Below, in pieces: positions 34,576-42,955 of a DNA stretch of 53,114 nt. Position numbers and translations under genes: made by a program. The DNA comes from Phaeobacter sp. 11ANDIMAR09. Its GTDB lineage: Bacteria; Pseudomonadota; Alphaproteobacteria; Rhodobacterales; Rhodobacteraceae. The notes below the pieces were generated by a model. That model saw nothing but the letters and a program-made list of their open reading frames with translations. It searched no databases and was not told where the DNA came from. Position 1 is the stretch's first letter; each line of letters begins with the position of its first letter. The stretch is taken from contig NZ_LIKT01000029.1 in assembly GCF_001294455.1 (NCBI RefSeq), forward strand, positions 1 to 53,114. Direction: 5' to 3'.

Positions 34576-35994
34576 ATGGCACGAGATATCCACAAGGCAG
34601 GCGCAGGGCTGCCCCCCTATTTCAACATCGATCCCGATGCGGCCATGGCTGAGCTGGAGAATCCCACCAATACCTCCGGCTTTGCCGAGATTGCCCAGGG
34701 CTGTGCGCAGGGGCGTGCAGATCTGTCCAGCCGCGGCATGAATGAACAGGGCCGCAAGGAGCTGCGGCTGTTTTCCACCTGGGAAATCACCCGCTATTTG
34801 ATCCCCGTGGCCCAGGCCCATTTCCGCCGGGTGCTCAAGGCCAATCCAGACTTGCCACAGGGGCGCTCAGAGACCGAAGGCGGCGCCAAATGGTTCACCC
34901 TGGACGAGGTGCTGGTGCTGAGGGCGCATTTTGGCGCCCAGGGCTCCAAAGCCAAGGACTATACCCCCTACCGCCCAAAGGGCCTGCCGGCCAAGCTGGT
35001 CTCGGTGGCCAATTTCAAAGGCGGGGTTGGCAAGACCTCGACCGCGGCGCATCTGGCCATGTCGGCGGCGCTGGATGGCTATCGGGTGCTGGTGATCGAT
35101 CTGGACAGCCAGGGCTCGATGACCTCGATCTTTGGCGGCCAGGTCGAAGACGAGTGGCAGACCGCCTTCCCGCTGCTGGCGCGCCACTACGGCGATCATC
35201 TGCGGGCTGAGAACCAGCGTCGCCTGGACCGGGGTGAGGCGCCCCAGCCGCTGGAGGATACCCTTTCCGCCGCTATGGAGATGACAGCCACGGATGTCAT
35301 TCAGGGCACCCATTGGCCCAATATTGATCTCATCGGGGCGCAGCTCAATCTCTACTGGGCCGAGTTCCAGATCCCGGTCTGGCGCATGGCGGCGCGCTCC
35401 TGGAAGCTCTGGGATGCGCTCACTGACCGGCTCGAGGCCGACGGGGTGCTGGACGACTATGATGTCATCTTCATCGACACGCCGCCAGCGCTTGGCTATC
35501 TCACCATCAACGGGCTGGCGGCCTCGGATATCCTGCTGGTGCCGCTGGGGGCCTCGTTTCTGGAATTCGACAGTACCGGGCGTTTCTTTGACATGCTGCA
35601 TTCCACCTTTGCCTCCATTGAAGAGGGCGAGAACCTGGCGGCCCGCGCCCTGGGCCGCCCCGAGATGGGCTTTGAATGGGATGCGGTGCGCGCCGTTATC
35701 ACCCGCTATGACAGCGCCCAGCAGGGCGAGCTGGCCGGGGTGATGCAGGCCTATATGGGGCCGGTGCTCTCTCCGCATAAACAGGATTTCACCGCTCTGA
35801 TTGGCCAGGCCGGTGAACAGGTCTCGGGCATCTACGAGGCGGATTACCGCGATTTCAACCGCGAAACCTACGCGCGCGGGCGCGAAACATTTGACGCCAC
35901 CTATGCGGCGTTTAAGCGGCTGCTTTTGGGGGTCTGGCGCCGGGCAGAGCTGGAGCAAGAGGCCGAAAAGCAGGATCAGCGCACGCCGGCCTAA
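34576..35994 (+). CDS. parA: Plasmid partition ATPase ParA with N-terminal DNA-binding extension
   Basis: A 472-aa ParA of the type Ia class. The first 130 residues carry a helix-turn-helix-like region (KWFTLDEVLVLRAHFG). A deviant Walker A follows, KGGVGKTS (residues 148-155), with the signature lysine typical of ParA; VLVIDLDSQGSMT (Walker A') and the Walker B region DYDVIFIDTPPALGYLTING come next. It should move plasmid copies apart on the nucleoid together with ParB and parS, and may repress its own operon. It lies divergent from repA and 51 bases before parB. Its 3' end holds an exact 14-base half of the parS-like palindrome (CGCGAAACATTTGA at 35881-35894). Confidence 0.95.
   Translation: MARDIHKAGAGLPPYFNIDPDAAMAELENPTNTSGFAEIAQGCAQGRADLSSRGMNEQGRKELRLFSTWEITRYLIPVAQAHFRRVLKANPDLPQGRSETEGGAKWFTLDEVLVLRAHFGAQGSKAKDYTPYRPKGLPAKLVSVANFKGGVGKTSTAAHLAMSAALDGYRVLVIDLDSQGSMTSIFGGQVEDEWQTAFPLLARHYGDHLRAENQRRLDRGEAPQPLEDTLSAAMEMTATDVIQGTHWPNIDLIGAQLNLYWAEFQIPVWRMAARSWKLWDALTDRLEADGVLDDYDVIFIDTPPALGYLTINGLAASDILLVPLGASFLEFDSTGRFFDMLHSTFASIEEGENLAARALGRPEMGFEWDAVRAVITRYDSAQQGELAGVMQAYMGPVLSPHKQDFTALIGQAGEQVSGIYEADYRDFNRETYARGRETFDATYAAFKRLLLGVWRRAELEQEAEKQDQRTPA
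35881..35894 (+). other. Half parS-like site inside parA
   Basis: CGCGAAACATTTGA is exactly the right half of the 28-bp palindrome at 32822-32849. The left half is not present. It could be a weak ParB contact, a relic, or chance within the codons for RETFD. Confidence 0.4.
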
Positions 35995-36045
35995 GGCTCT
36001 AACAAGGTAAAGCGCGCAGGGTGAGCAGGATAAGGAGATCAGCAG

Positions 36046-37134
36046 ATGGCAAAACGCAAACGGCTTTCCCCGGCACAGGGTCGCTATCTTGAGGCGGCAC
36101 CCGAGGGCAAATCCGCCCTTGCCGGCCCCCTGCCCTCCGCCGCCCCTGCGCCCATTGCTCAGGTGGCGGGGGCGGCCTCAACCGAAGCGGCGCTGCAGGA
36201 GGTCTCTGAAGTGCTGCAACAGGCGCGGGCGCGCGGGCTGATGATCGAAGAGATTGCCCTGGATCTGATTGATGAGACCCATCTGGTGCGCGATCGCATT
36301 GATCAGGACGCCGAGGAGATGGAGGGCCTGATCTCATCCCTGCGGGCGCGTGGCCAGCAGACCCCGATCGAGGTGGTGCCGCTGGAGGGGCGCATCGATG
36401 GAAAATCCTGGGGGCTGATTTCCGGTTGGCGGCGGCTCTCGGCACTGCGCAGTCTCTATGCTGAGGCATCAGAGTCTGAATTCGCCACAGTTAAAGCCCT
36501 GGTGATCCGTCCTGATAGCGCCGAGGCGGCCTATGTCGCTATGGTGGAAGAGAATGAAATTCGGGTCAATCTGTCCCATTATGAGCGCGCCCGCATTGCG
36601 GTCCGGGCGCTGAAGGAAGGGGTCTTTCCCAGCCAGAAAAAGGCGCTGCAGGGGCTGTTTGCCAATGCGCCGCGCGCCAAGCGCTCCAAGATCGGCAGTT
36701 TTGTCACTCTGGTCGAGGCCCTGGATGCGGCGCTTTATTTCCCCACCGCCATCAGTGAGAAGCTGGGCCTGGCCCTGGTGCGCCAGATGGGGGAGGACCC
36801 TGGTTTTGCCGCGCGGCTCAAAGCGGCGCTGCAGGCGTCGGAACGGGGGGCAGCAGCCGAGGAACTGGCGGTTTTGAATGCGACCCTTGCCGCAGCTCAG
36901 GCAGATCAGAACGAGAGCCCAAACCCACCTTTAGAGCCGAAGGCTCCGGCGGAAGGTCAGCCCAGAATTCGCCAAACTACAGCTGATATCGGGGCGCAGG
37001 AACGGGTCACAACCCAGCTTGCCCCCGGGCTGCGTCTTGGCTTTCAGCCAGGGGCAAAACGGATCGAATTGAGCGGCGAAGCGGTGGATGCGGCGCTGTT
37101 GGAAGAGTTGAAGATCTGGCTGCAACAGCGCTAA
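36046..37134 (+). CDS. parB: Plasmid partition protein ParB
   Basis: A 362-aa centromere-binding protein. A basic, disordered N-terminus (MAKRKRLSPAQGR) is followed by the ParB/RepB domain. Box I resembles QQTPIEVVPLEGR, with SGWRRLSALRSL after it. The box II-type motif is MVEENEIRVNLSHYERARIAV, near residues 166-186. The HTH region (KKALQGLFANAPRAKRSKIGSF) is expected to bind the palindromes, and a C-terminal dimerisation segment ends LKIWLQQR. It follows parA by 51 bases on the same strand, and a clear terminator begins 30 bases after its stop. The parS-like copies at 32822 and 37241 are the likely targets. Confidence 0.93.
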   Translation: MAKRKRLSPAQGRYLEAAPEGKSALAGPLPSAAPAPIAQVAGAASTEAALQEVSEVLQQARARGLMIEEIALDLIDETHLVRDRIDQDAEEMEGLISSLRARGQQTPIEVVPLEGRIDGKSWGLISGWRRLSALRSLYAEASESEFATVKALVIRPDSAEAAYVAMVEENEIRVNLSHYERARIAVRALKEGVFPSQKKALQGLFANAPRAKRSKIGSFVTLVEALDAALYFPTAISEKLGLALVRQMGEDPGFAARLKAALQASERGAAAEELAVLNATLAAAQADQNESPNPPLEPKAPAEGQPRIRQTTADIGAQERVTTQLAPGLRLGFQPGAKRIELSGEAVDAALLEELKIWLQQR

Positions 37135-37164
37135 ACCCCCAGGCTCTCCCTGGTGAGATCTGTC

Positions 37165-37191
37165 AAAAGGCACGCATTTGCGTGCCTTTTT
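37165..37191. terminator. Intrinsic terminator after parB
   Basis: AAAAGGCACGC (37165-37175) pairs with GCGTGCCTTTT (37180-37190) across a 4-base loop, and TTTTT ends the right arm. It is a textbook bidirectional terminator. It separates the partition operon from the glycosyltransferase genes. Confidence 0.92.
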
Positions 37192-37240
37192 GTGTCTATT
37201 CTGCTGCTTTGGCCCTGATCTGGAGCGCGACCAGGGAGGG

Positions 37241-37266
37241 CAAATGTTTCGCGCGCGAAACATTTG
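37241..37266. other. parS-like palindrome, copy 2
   Basis: A perfect 26-bp palindrome with the same core TGTTTC-GCGCGC-GAAACA as the copy at 32822-32849. The 31 bases at 37241-37271 are identical to 32823-32853. The rest of the 322-base gap (37135-37456) has the parB terminator and a 6-bp hairpin GCCCCA/TGGGGC (37389-37407) ahead of the next gene, but no gene. Confidence 0.7.
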
Positions 37267-37456
37267 ATGGCGGTTTGAGCGGTGTTTGGCGCAGAGCGTC
37301 GGGCCAGAACATGTGGTTCGGAGAGCGCCGCTCCCTGCCGCCGTGTGGCATCTGGGGTTTGACATGCGGGCGCAAGTGTGAGTTTTGAGCCCCAATGAGA
37401 GTGGGGCGCGCAGCCTGCGTTAGGGGCCAGATGCGCCAAGTAGGAACGAGCAGAGC

Positions 37457-38509
37457 ATGACAGGATCTATGGAGGGAGGCGCCGCTTCCACAGAGGCGCA
37501 GCGTCTGGTGGCCGTGGTGGTGACCTATAACCGGCTGGACAAATTGCAGGAGACGCTGGCACGGCTGCTGGAGAGCCCGGAGCAGGAGCTGGCGGCCCTG
37601 GTGGTGGTGGACAATGCTTCAACCGATGGCACCGGTGCCTGGCTGCAAAGCTGGCAGGCCGCACAGGAGGATCCGCGCCTGGATATCCTCAGCTCTGCCA
37701 CCAACAGCGGCGGCGCCGGCGGGTTTGAGATGGGCATGCGCCGCGCCATGGCGCAGCATGCGCCGGATTGGCTGGTGCTGATGGATGATGATGGCCGCCC
37801 GGCCAAGGGCGGCCTCGCGGCCTTTCATGGGCTGGAGATGCACCAGAGGCCACAGGACAGCTGGGACGCGGTGGCCTCTGCGGTCTATTTCCCGGCGGGG
37901 GGGATCTGCGAAATGAACCGCCCCTCGCGCAATCCCTTTTGGCATCGTCGCGAATTTCTGCGCACGCTCCTGGGCGGCGGCCGCTCCGGCTTTCATGTGC
38001 AGCCCGCTGATTACCAGGGGCCGGGCATGCAGATTGATGTCACCTCCTTTGTTGGTTTTTTCATTTCAGCCGATGCGGTGCGGCGGATCGGCTATCCGGA
38101 CCCGGATCTGTTTATCTATGGGGATGACGGCCTCTATACGCTGGAGCTGACACGGGCGGGGGGGCGTATTGGCTTTGAGCCTTCGGTGCGCTTTGAACAT
38201 GATCTCAGCACCTTTGTGGCCAAGGATGGTGCCGAGGGTGCGCAGCGCGGTCGCTTTATCCCGCTGTGGAAAGTCTATTACTATCACCGCAATCTGCTGA
38301 TGCTGTACCGGCTGGCGGCGGGCGCGCTGTTCTGGCCGGTGCTCTTGGTGATCGTGCCAAAATGGCTGTCAAAGGTGCGGCTGCACCGGGGCGAGCGGCG
38401 GGCTTTTCTGCGGTTGCTGACCCGTGCCATCTGGGACGGGCTGCGCCAGCAGCGGCAGATCTCGCATAGGACGGTTCTGGAGATGGCCAAGACGCAAGAA
38501 CCCCGCTGA
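37457..38509 (+). CDS. GT2-family glycosyltransferase
   Basis: A 350-aa GT-A fold enzyme. The N-terminus has VVTYNRLDKLQETL (UDP/dTDP-binding strand) and VVVDNASTDGTGAWL. NSGGAGGFEMGM leads to the metal-binding DDD motif at residues 110-112 (LVLMDDDGRP). C-terminal helices with WKVYYYHRNLLMLYR, and a hydrophobic segment (GALFWPVLLVIVPKWL), suggest membrane association. The sequence pattern is closest to rhamnosyl- or galactofuranosyl-transferase-type GT2 enzymes. It is the first gene after the partition module, convergent with the GlfT2-like gene at 38552. Donor and acceptor are unknown. Confidence 0.9.
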   Translation: MTGSMEGGAASTEAQRLVAVVVTYNRLDKLQETLARLLESPEQELAALVVVDNASTDGTGAWLQSWQAAQEDPRLDILSSATNSGGAGGFEMGMRRAMAQHAPDWLVLMDDDGRPAKGGLAAFHGLEMHQRPQDSWDAVASAVYFPAGGICEMNRPSRNPFWHRREFLRTLLGGGRSGFHVQPADYQGPGMQIDVTSFVGFFISADAVRRIGYPDPDLFIYGDDGLYTLELTRAGGRIGFEPSVRFEHDLSTFVAKDGAEGAQRGRFIPLWKVYYYHRNLLMLYRLAAGALFWPVLLVIVPKWLSKVRLHRGERRAFLRLLTRAIWDGLRQQRQISHRTVLEMAKTQEPR

Positions 38510-38551
38510 GGCGCCCCCTCTCCGTAGGAGGCTCCGGCCCGGCAGGGGCGC

Positions 38552-40528
38552 TCATGAGTTGAACCTTCTTGCAGCTGCTCCGGGCGCCTGGCTGGAGGGG
38601 GCGACCGCGCGGGTTTCGGCTGGCGAAACCGGGCCATATATCGGTCTGAGAGGGGCTGCGGTGGCCGGATCGGGCGGCGACCAGGGGGGGGCGCCAGAAA
38701 TGGGCTCCGGATTGGCGCTTGGATCAGGGCGGGTCAGCCTGCGCTGCCAATAGGCCCGGGTGGTCATCTCTGCATAGCCGCGCCGATAGGCCTGTTTTAG
38801 GCGCCGGTGCTGGCGCTGCCAGCGCAGCAGGCTGGTGAACATCTGCCAGGCCAGGGTGAAAAAGCGCCGCTTGCAGTGGTGCACCCTATAGCCGTGCGTG
38901 GCATCATCGGTGATATAGCTCAGCTGGGCACCGCCAAAGGCGGGAAAGACCAGACCGCGTTCCTCAATCCCCAGCACCATCCGGTCGCCGATCCGGCTCC
39001 AGAAGGGCAGGAGATGCCCATTGAGACTGGCGAGGCCAAAGTAGTGCCGCAGAGCGCGGGGCAGGCGACTGAAGAGGCGCCGCTCTTGCAGGTCCTGCGG
39101 ATGGACCGGCTGCCAGTGCTCGACCTGAGTCAGGGCGCGGATATCGGCCTGGCGCGCCTGCATGTCGAGATTGCGATCAAAGAACTCTGGCCCCTGCATC
39201 ACATCCCGCCAGGCCAGGAGCTGGGCTGCGGCGCTTTCATATTTGCAGCGCAGCATCGAGCGCAGCATGAAGCGCAGGGCGATGCGGGCGGTGCCAAGCG
39301 CCGAGCGGGACAGCGGGTCAAAGACCAGATGGTGCAGCAGGTGGTTGCGCAGATCGAGATAGAGCGTCTGGGGGCTCTCCTTTTCGACAAAATCATCCTG
39401 AAAGGAGACCACCCCGTTGAGGGTGACAGTGGAGAAGGGATTGGCGATGGAAAAACTGATGTCATCGCCGCGCACAAAAAAGGGAAAGGGATGGTGGCGC
39501 AGCCCTGCCAGCGGGAAGGCAAAGAACCACCAACCGCCATAAAAGGTCTCTGGCTGTGGCTGCGGAGTGGCGAGCTCCATTTGCTGGAGCGCTGCGGGCT
39601 GGCGCAGGTCGGTGCCGTGGAACAGCGGATGGCAGGACCCATCAAAATAGGCGCCACTCTCCCAGATCTTCCAGGGCTGGCGATTGCTGATCATGGCGCC
39701 GGCCAGGGCAGTTCTGGGGTCGCGGGCCAGGGCCAGCAGCATATAGCTGCGGCGGATGTTTTCCATGTGAAAGGCGGCATCATCATCCATGAACAGGCAA
39801 TGGGTAAAGCCCTGGTCCTGGGCCTCCAGCAGGCCGCGGGCAAAGCCGCCGGCGCCGCCAAAATTGGGGTTGTCGTAGCAGCGGACCCTGGCGGAGGCGG
39901 GGATTTTGGCGCTGCGGCCATTGTCGATGACCAGCACCTGAATGTGATCGCCAAAGGGAAAGCCGGCCAGAAAGCGTTCCAGCCGGGCCACGGTGTCGCG
40001 CACCTTGGCCTCGCGTTGGTAGGTGGTGATGACAATGGCCAGCCGCGGCAGACTGCGCGGCGGGGGGCGGCAGGTCACCCGGGCGCTCTGAAACCGGGCG
40101 CCGGCCTGCAGGGCACGGATCTCCAGCCAGATCAGCCCGCGCTGCTGCCCCCGTAACAGCGCGGTCAGATCTATCTGGTAGGGCTGCGCCGGGGTCAGCT
40201 GCTGGCGGCTGCAGTGCAGCAGCGTCGGGGGCGCGGCCGGGCGGGTGTCGTTTGCACCGGGGGGGGCTGTCGTCTGATGGTAGAGGCGGATTTCCAGATG
40301 GCCGCTGGCGGTTACCTCAAGGCCAAGCCCGGCGAGAGCGCAGGCCTGGCTCCAGGAACCAAGGTTGAAGAGATTGAAATAGGTGTCAAAGGCAAGTCTG
40401 GCGTCCTGGCCCAGGATAAAACTGCCCCGGGTGGGATCGCGCACCACCGCGCCGCTGACGCGATAATAAAGCGTGGGCGTGTTGCAGATGCTCGGCCGGG
40501 GGGTAACGATCGTCTGCAGTGTCATCAT
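38552..40528 (-). CDS. GlfT2-like GT2 glycosyltransferase (possible galactofuranosyltransferase)
   Basis: A protein of about 658 aa. An N-terminal beta-sandwich region (residues 1-190, starting MMTLQTIVTPRPSICN) precedes a GT-A domain with VITTYQREAKVRDTVARL and VLVIDNGRSAKIP. NPNFGGAGGFARGL and the DDD metal site at about 248-250 (CLFMDDDAAF) follow. A helical C-terminal domain of about 250 residues completes the four-domain layout known from mycobacterial GlfT2, the polymerising galactofuranosyltransferase. The last 60 residues are a Pro/Ala-rich tail. ATG 40528 is preferred over the in-frame ATG 40612, whose extra 28 residues look non-conserved. No UDP-galactopyranose mutase gene (glf) is in the window, so the donor could be another sugar. 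Confidence 0.88.
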   Translation of the reverse strand: MMTLQTIVTPRPSICNTPTLYYRVSGAVVRDPTRGSFILGQDARLAFDTYFNLFNLGSWSQACALAGLGLEVTASGHLEIRLYHQTTAPPGANDTRPAAPPTLLHCSRQQLTPAQPYQIDLTALLRGQQRGLIWLEIRALQAGARFQSARVTCRPPPRSLPRLAIVITTYQREAKVRDTVARLERFLAGFPFGDHIQVLVIDNGRSAKIPASARVRCYDNPNFGGAGGFARGLLEAQDQGFTHCLFMDDDAAFHMENIRRSYMLLALARDPRTALAGAMISNRQPWKIWESGAYFDGSCHPLFHGTDLRQPAALQQMELATPQPQPETFYGGWWFFAFPLAGLRHHPFPFFVRGDDISFSIANPFSTVTLNGVVSFQDDFVEKESPQTLYLDLRNHLLHHLVFDPLSRSALGTARIALRFMLRSMLRCKYESAAAQLLAWRDVMQGPEFFDRNLDMQARQADIRALTQVEHWQPVHPQDLQERRLFSRLPRALRHYFGLASLNGHLLPFWSRIGDRMVLGIEERGLVFPAFGGAQLSYITDDATHGYRVHHCKRRFFTLAWQMFTSLLRWQRQHRRLKQAYRRGYAEMTTRAYWQRRLTRPDPSANPEPISGAPPWSPPDPATAAPLRPIYGPVSPAETRAVAPSSQAPGAAARRFNS

Positions 40529-40909
40529 CTGGCGGAGTCCTGATGCTTTGGAGCTGTTGCAGGGAGAAGGGGGGGGCTGTTTTAAGTTGTCTCTTTGATT
40601 ATTGACTTTCATTTAAGTTGTATCGCCTTGGCGAAAGAGGCTAGCCTGTCGGCGGGGGCGGCTGAGCGATCACTGGGCGATCACTGGGCGATGACTGGGC
40701 GCAGAGGTGGTCAGAACCAGGATTGCTGTGGCCAAAATTCGGGCCTGAATTCGGGCCTGAATTTGGCCCGAACTGGGAGGGGGAACCGCGCCGTGCTGCG
40801 GCGGGGCCTAGGGCAGGGATAGAAGCTTTCGCGTGGTGTGTGAGGCAGATCTTCGGATTTGCTTGCGGCTCCAAGATGGGCGAGGGAGGCAAAGAAAGGG
40901 CGGGCTGAG
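40529..40909. other. Divergent intergenic region with two short tandem repeats
   Basis: Two different tandem repeats lie here. GCGATCACTGG occurs three times (11-base period, 40666-40698, one mismatch in the third). AATTCGGGCCTG occurs twice plus a partial copy (12-base period, 40736-40770). The region separates the GlfT2-like gene from the sulfotransferase-like gene and must hold both promoters. AT-rich sequence at 40585-40620 is the likelier promoter for the minus-strand gene. Confidence 0.5.
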
Positions 40910-42127
40910 GTGAAACGCGGTCTTACGGTCGAACACAGTCTTATTTTTCACATTGGTGCCCATCGCACCGGAACCTCTGCTGTGCAGCATTTTCTGCATG
41001 ATAATATCCCGGCCTTGAAACGGCAGGGGGTTCTCTATCCTTTCAGGACCCGCCGCCATGTGCATTTGATCAACCAGCTGTTCAGTGGCGCGCGCCGCCC
41101 GCAGCAGGTCGCCGCGGATCTGATGAGGCGGCTGCAGTCTGGGCGCCAGCCCTCTGACCGGCCCCGCGAGCAAACCCCTGGCCGACCTCCTGCCCTGCCC
41201 CAGGGGCCGCGTTCTCCGGGGCCGCGTTCTGATGGGCGCTCTGACCAGCCCCTTGGCCAATTCTCTGATCCGGTGCTGCACAGCGTGGTGCTGAGTGACG
41301 AAGATATCTGTATGAGACAGGATATTAGCCTATTGGGTGAATTCAGAAGTGAATTTAACGTAAAAGTTGTTTTCACCCTGCGGCGCCAGGATCTCTGGCT
41401 GGAAAGCTGGTATCTGCAGAATATCAAATGGCAATGGAACCCGCGGCTCAGCCATTGCACCCTGCCTGAGTTCCTGGAGATGCGGGAGGAGTTCCACTGG
41501 ATCCACTATGATCGTTATGTGCATCATCTGGAAAAGGTCTTTGGCCGCGAGAATATCATCCTGAACCTCTATGAGCCGGGGCAGATGCCGGCAGGCGGTG
41601 CGGTTCAGATGTTTTGTGACAGTATCGGTCTGCGTCCCGGGGCAGATTTTGTCCAGCCGACCCGGGTCAATCCCAGCTTTTCGCCTGAGGTTTCTGAATT
41701 CATGCGTTGCCTGCCGCTGGATGCGGCGCCCGAAAAATACCGGGCCATGCTGACGGCGGCCTGCGCCGAGATTGATGCGCAGCGGCCTGGGGGGGGGCAG
41801 GGCCGGGGGCCGGGGGGGACACTGTTGATTGCGCCTGAGCAACGCGCGGCGATTATGGCGCAATATGCCCCTGGCAACCGCGCCCTGGCACAGCGCTATT
41901 TTGGCCGCGATCAGCTGTTTCTGGATCCGCTGCCGGACGCGGCGGCGCCGCTGGCCCGGATGGCGCTGCCGCAGGACAGCCAGCAGCTGATGGCTGAATT
42001 TGTCGCGCCGCTCTTGCAGGCGATGATTGCCCGCCGCCGCCAAGAGATGGGACGCAAAAAGGCAAGGCGGCTTGCCCGGGAAAAAGCCGCCCGCGAGAAA
42101 TCCACCGGAGAGGCGGGGGCGGGCTGA
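40910..42127 (+). CDS. Sulfotransferase-like P-loop protein (1)
   Basis: A protein of about 405 aa. The N-terminal HIGAHRTGTSAVQHFLH motif is the 5'-phosphosulfate loop of PAPS-dependent sulfotransferases. VVFTLRRQDLWLESWYLQNIKW in the middle is the typical 3'-phosphate region. A Pro/Arg/Gly-rich insertion (roughly residues 83-122) interrupts the family fold. The C-terminus is strongly basic (GRKKARRLAREKAAREK). GTG 40910 is chosen for AAAGGG upstream and because the homology starts just after it. Its role may be to add sulfate to the surface glycan, but some proteins of this family bind other nucleotides. It lies close to the GlfT2-like and GT2 genes. Confidence 0.8.
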   Translation: MKRGLTVEHSLIFHIGAHRTGTSAVQHFLHDNIPALKRQGVLYPFRTRRHVHLINQLFSGARRPQQVAADLMRRLQSGRQPSDRPREQTPGRPPALPQGPRSPGPRSDGRSDQPLGQFSDPVLHSVVLSDEDICMRQDISLLGEFRSEFNVKVVFTLRRQDLWLESWYLQNIKWQWNPRLSHCTLPEFLEMREEFHWIHYDRYVHHLEKVFGRENIILNLYEPGQMPAGGAVQMFCDSIGLRPGADFVQPTRVNPSFSPEVSEFMRCLPLDAAPEKYRAMLTAACAEIDAQRPGGGQGRGPGGTLLIAPEQRAAIMAQYAPGNRALAQRYFGRDQLFLDPLPDAAAPLARMALPQDSQQLMAEFVAPLLQAMIARRRQEMGRKKARRLAREKAAREKSTGEAGAG

Positions 42128-42237
42128 GGGCTGGATCGGCCCCTGGGGGAGGGGGAAATCCATGCCTTTGTGGTGGGGGGCTGGCCGGTTTCGTCTGACA
42201 AAATGGCTCCCTGCAAAAATCAATCATTTGCAAAGTT

Positions 42238-42254
42238 GTGCAAAATGAATGCAC
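42238..42254. promoter_or_regulatory. Promoter region with inverted repeat ahead of the 42295 operon
   Basis: GTGCA (42238-42242) and TGCAC (42250-42254) form a 5-bp inverted repeat in an AT-rich island (42210-42275). It is the most promoter-like part of the 167-base gap before the next operon. The call rests on composition and symmetry only. Confidence 0.35.
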
Positions 42255-42294
42255 TGTAGGGTTGTGTTTTTCAACTGCAGGGAGTCAGGGGGCG

Positions 42295-42924
42295 ATGTTT
42301 GTGAGCTATGATCTGCGCGACTGCCGCAGCTTTCCCTCTTGCCGCCAGGCGGATTACATTCGCCTGGGCGTCGGGCTGCATGCGGCGGTGGAGCCGGGGC
42401 AGGGGCTGATTTCGGCCCGCCGTGGCCGGGCGCTGGATCTGCAGTTCCATGGCCTCAGCGCCCAGGCCTCTTGGCTGGAGCTGGGGCTCCAGCTTGCAGG
42501 GGCGGGCCGCAGTGCGCGCGATCGCGCCTGGCGCCGCAGCAGCCGGTTTTACTGCCGTCTGCGTCTGGCACTGCAACCGGCAGCACAATCGGTCGATCCA
42601 CAGAGGGGGGCGCAGACCGACCCGGAGCCCAAAGATCGGGCTGCCCCGCCAGAGGAACAGAAGGCCGTGGAACAGGGCGGCGCAGATTCACAGACCGCAT
42701 TGCAGGCACGGTTGGCGCTGCGATTGCATCACCCTGAAGGCTTCGAAGATATATTTGCGCCTGATCCCCTGCTGATATCACCTGAATACACTTGGGTTAG
42801 AGCCGAAATATCCCCGCCTGTGCAGGTGCTGGCTACGCTGCGGGGGGTGGATCTGCATTTGTTTCTGCCCCCCCGTGATGGGGCCTTGCAGGTCAGCGAC
42901 CTGGGCGTGACGGCGGTGATCTGA
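42295..42924 (+). CDS. Uncharacterised protein at the head of a glycosyltransferase operon
   Basis: A 209-aa protein without signal peptide, membrane helix or a family I recognise. It starts MFVSYDLRDCRSFPSCRQAD. It contains two beta-rich blocks (LDLQFHGLSAQASWLELGLQL and FYCRLRLALQ) separated from the C-terminal part (VQVLATLRGVDLHLFLPP) by a charged Pro/Gln-rich linker near 100-140. The strand pattern resembles the N-terminal beta-sandwich of the GlfT2-like protein at 38552, so a carbohydrate-related beta domain is possible but unproven. ATG 42295 is chosen for the GGAG ribosome site; an upstream in-frame start would add 19 residues. It precedes two glycosyltransferase genes by short gaps (31 and 18 bases), so it is part of that operon. 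Confidence 0.65.
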   Translation: MFVSYDLRDCRSFPSCRQADYIRLGVGLHAAVEPGQGLISARRGRALDLQFHGLSAQASWLELGLQLAGAGRSARDRAWRRSSRFYCRLRLALQPAAQSVDPQRGAQTDPEPKDRAAPPEEQKAVEQGGADSQTALQARLALRLHHPEGFEDIFAPDPLLISPEYTWVRAEISPPVQVLATLRGVDLHLFLPPRDGALQVSDLGVTAVI

Positions 42925-42955
42925 AGCAGACCGGGAGACAGGCTGAAAGGACCAG

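Noticed and set aside
38807-40156. Plus-strand frame (449 codons) opposite the GlfT2-like gene
   Set aside because: Antisense shadow; the minus strand carries the DDD motif and a GT-A fold.
40666-40770. CRISPR-like repeats
   Set aside because: Units are 11-12 bases in direct tandem with no spacers and no cas genes nearby.
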